Assembly (NCBI RefSeq): GCF_008831285.2
Contig: NC_045141.1
Location: 25,719,315-25,783,314 of the forward strand
Reading direction: 5' to 3'
DNA length: 64,000 nt
From: Nymphaea colorata
Lineage: Eukaryota > Streptophyta > Magnoliopsida > Nymphaeales > Nymphaeaceae
Below, in pieces: positions 63,842 through 64,000 of the stretch. A model generated the notes under the pieces. It was not told where the DNA came from. It did no database searches and saw only the letters and a list, made by a program, of their open reading frames with translations. How positions within the stretch are numbered: the first letter of the stretch is position 1; every line of letters begins with the position of its first letter. The position numbers and the translations under genes are program-made.

Positions 63842-64000
63842 AGCGCCGCCTTCCCTTCGTCCGCCTCCTTCCCTCTCCCCCGCCTCCTTCCCTTTCTTCC
63901 TCCTCCCTCCTTCCTCCTCCCTCCTTCCCTTCTTCCGCCTTCCTTTCTTCCGCCTCCACCTCCTTCCCTTCTTCCGCCTTCCTTTCTTCCGCCTCCACCT
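63842..64000. repeat. CCTCC/TTCC-rich low-complexity array running off the window
   Basis: An almost pure pyrimidine strand made of CTTCCCTTCTTCCGCCTTCC and CCTCCACCTCCTT blocks, with a roughly 37-base higher-order period visible near the end. The minus strand reads as a Glu/Arg/Gly-rich frame, which is an artefact. Confidence 0.9.

Noticed and set aside
63777-63998. Glu-rich minus-strand frame at the right edge
   Set aside because: Product of the CCTTCC low-complexity array.

Overview
The window looks like nuclear DNA of a flowering plant. Genes are split by GT-AG introns (up to about 2.9 kb), spaced 2 to 8 kb apart, and embedded in AT-rich sequence with many (TA)n, (GA)n and (GAA)n microsatellites and decayed LINE pieces. 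Products include plant-only proteins: PGR5 of thylakoid cyclic electron flow, a CC-type (ROXY) glutaredoxin, a CCT-motif protein, a DUF3527 protein and a BG7S/EDGP-like secreted protein. The species cannot be named from sequence alone. Nothing bacterial, plasmid-like or CRISPR-like is present.

Layout. 1-8.0 kb: gene-poor, with a decayed LINE RNase H tail (minus strand). 8.2-11.9 kb: five-exon CCT-motif gene (+) behind a GC-rich promoter with a TATA box. 12-20.7 kb: non-coding, probably holding the spliced leader of the next gene. 20.7-23.4 kb: DUF3527 gene (+). 24.3-26.0 kb: glutathionyl-hydroquinone reductase gene (-). 26.5-28.8 kb: a decayed partial copy of the DUF3527 locus, broken by a LINE fragment. 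28.9-30.9 kb: ribosomal protein uL14/RPL23 gene (-). 32.7-33.2 kb: CC-type glutaredoxin (-). 39.4-39.7 kb: small basic plant protein (+). 43.8-45.2 kb: intronless BG7S/EDGP-like pseudo-aspartic protease (-). 47.2-48.5 kb: PGR5 (-). 50.1-53.3 kb: small protein ending in a CaaX box (+). 55.96-57.2 kb: acidic protein with an N-myristoylation signal (+). 57.2-64 kb: three minisatellite arrays and a probable 5' leader and first coding exon of a gene that continues to the right.

The genes do not form one pathway. They are independent plant transcription units with two loose themes: chloroplast/redox (PGR5, hydroquinone reductase, glutaredoxin), and two neighbouring plus-strand genes that encode lipid-anchored proteins with a K-V-x-F/W motif next to acidic stretches. 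The main structural event is the local duplication of part of the DUF3527 locus across the hydroquinone reductase gene. The copy then suffered an internal deletion and a LINE insertion, and it runs antisense into the 3' end of RPL23.

I found no convincing undescribed system. The best leads are the lipidated K-V-x-F/W proteins, the possible use of the pseudogene as the RPL23 3' end, and the as-1-like element upstream of the glutaredoxin. Splice sites were placed by eye from reading frame, GT-AG rule and family knowledge. No search was run.
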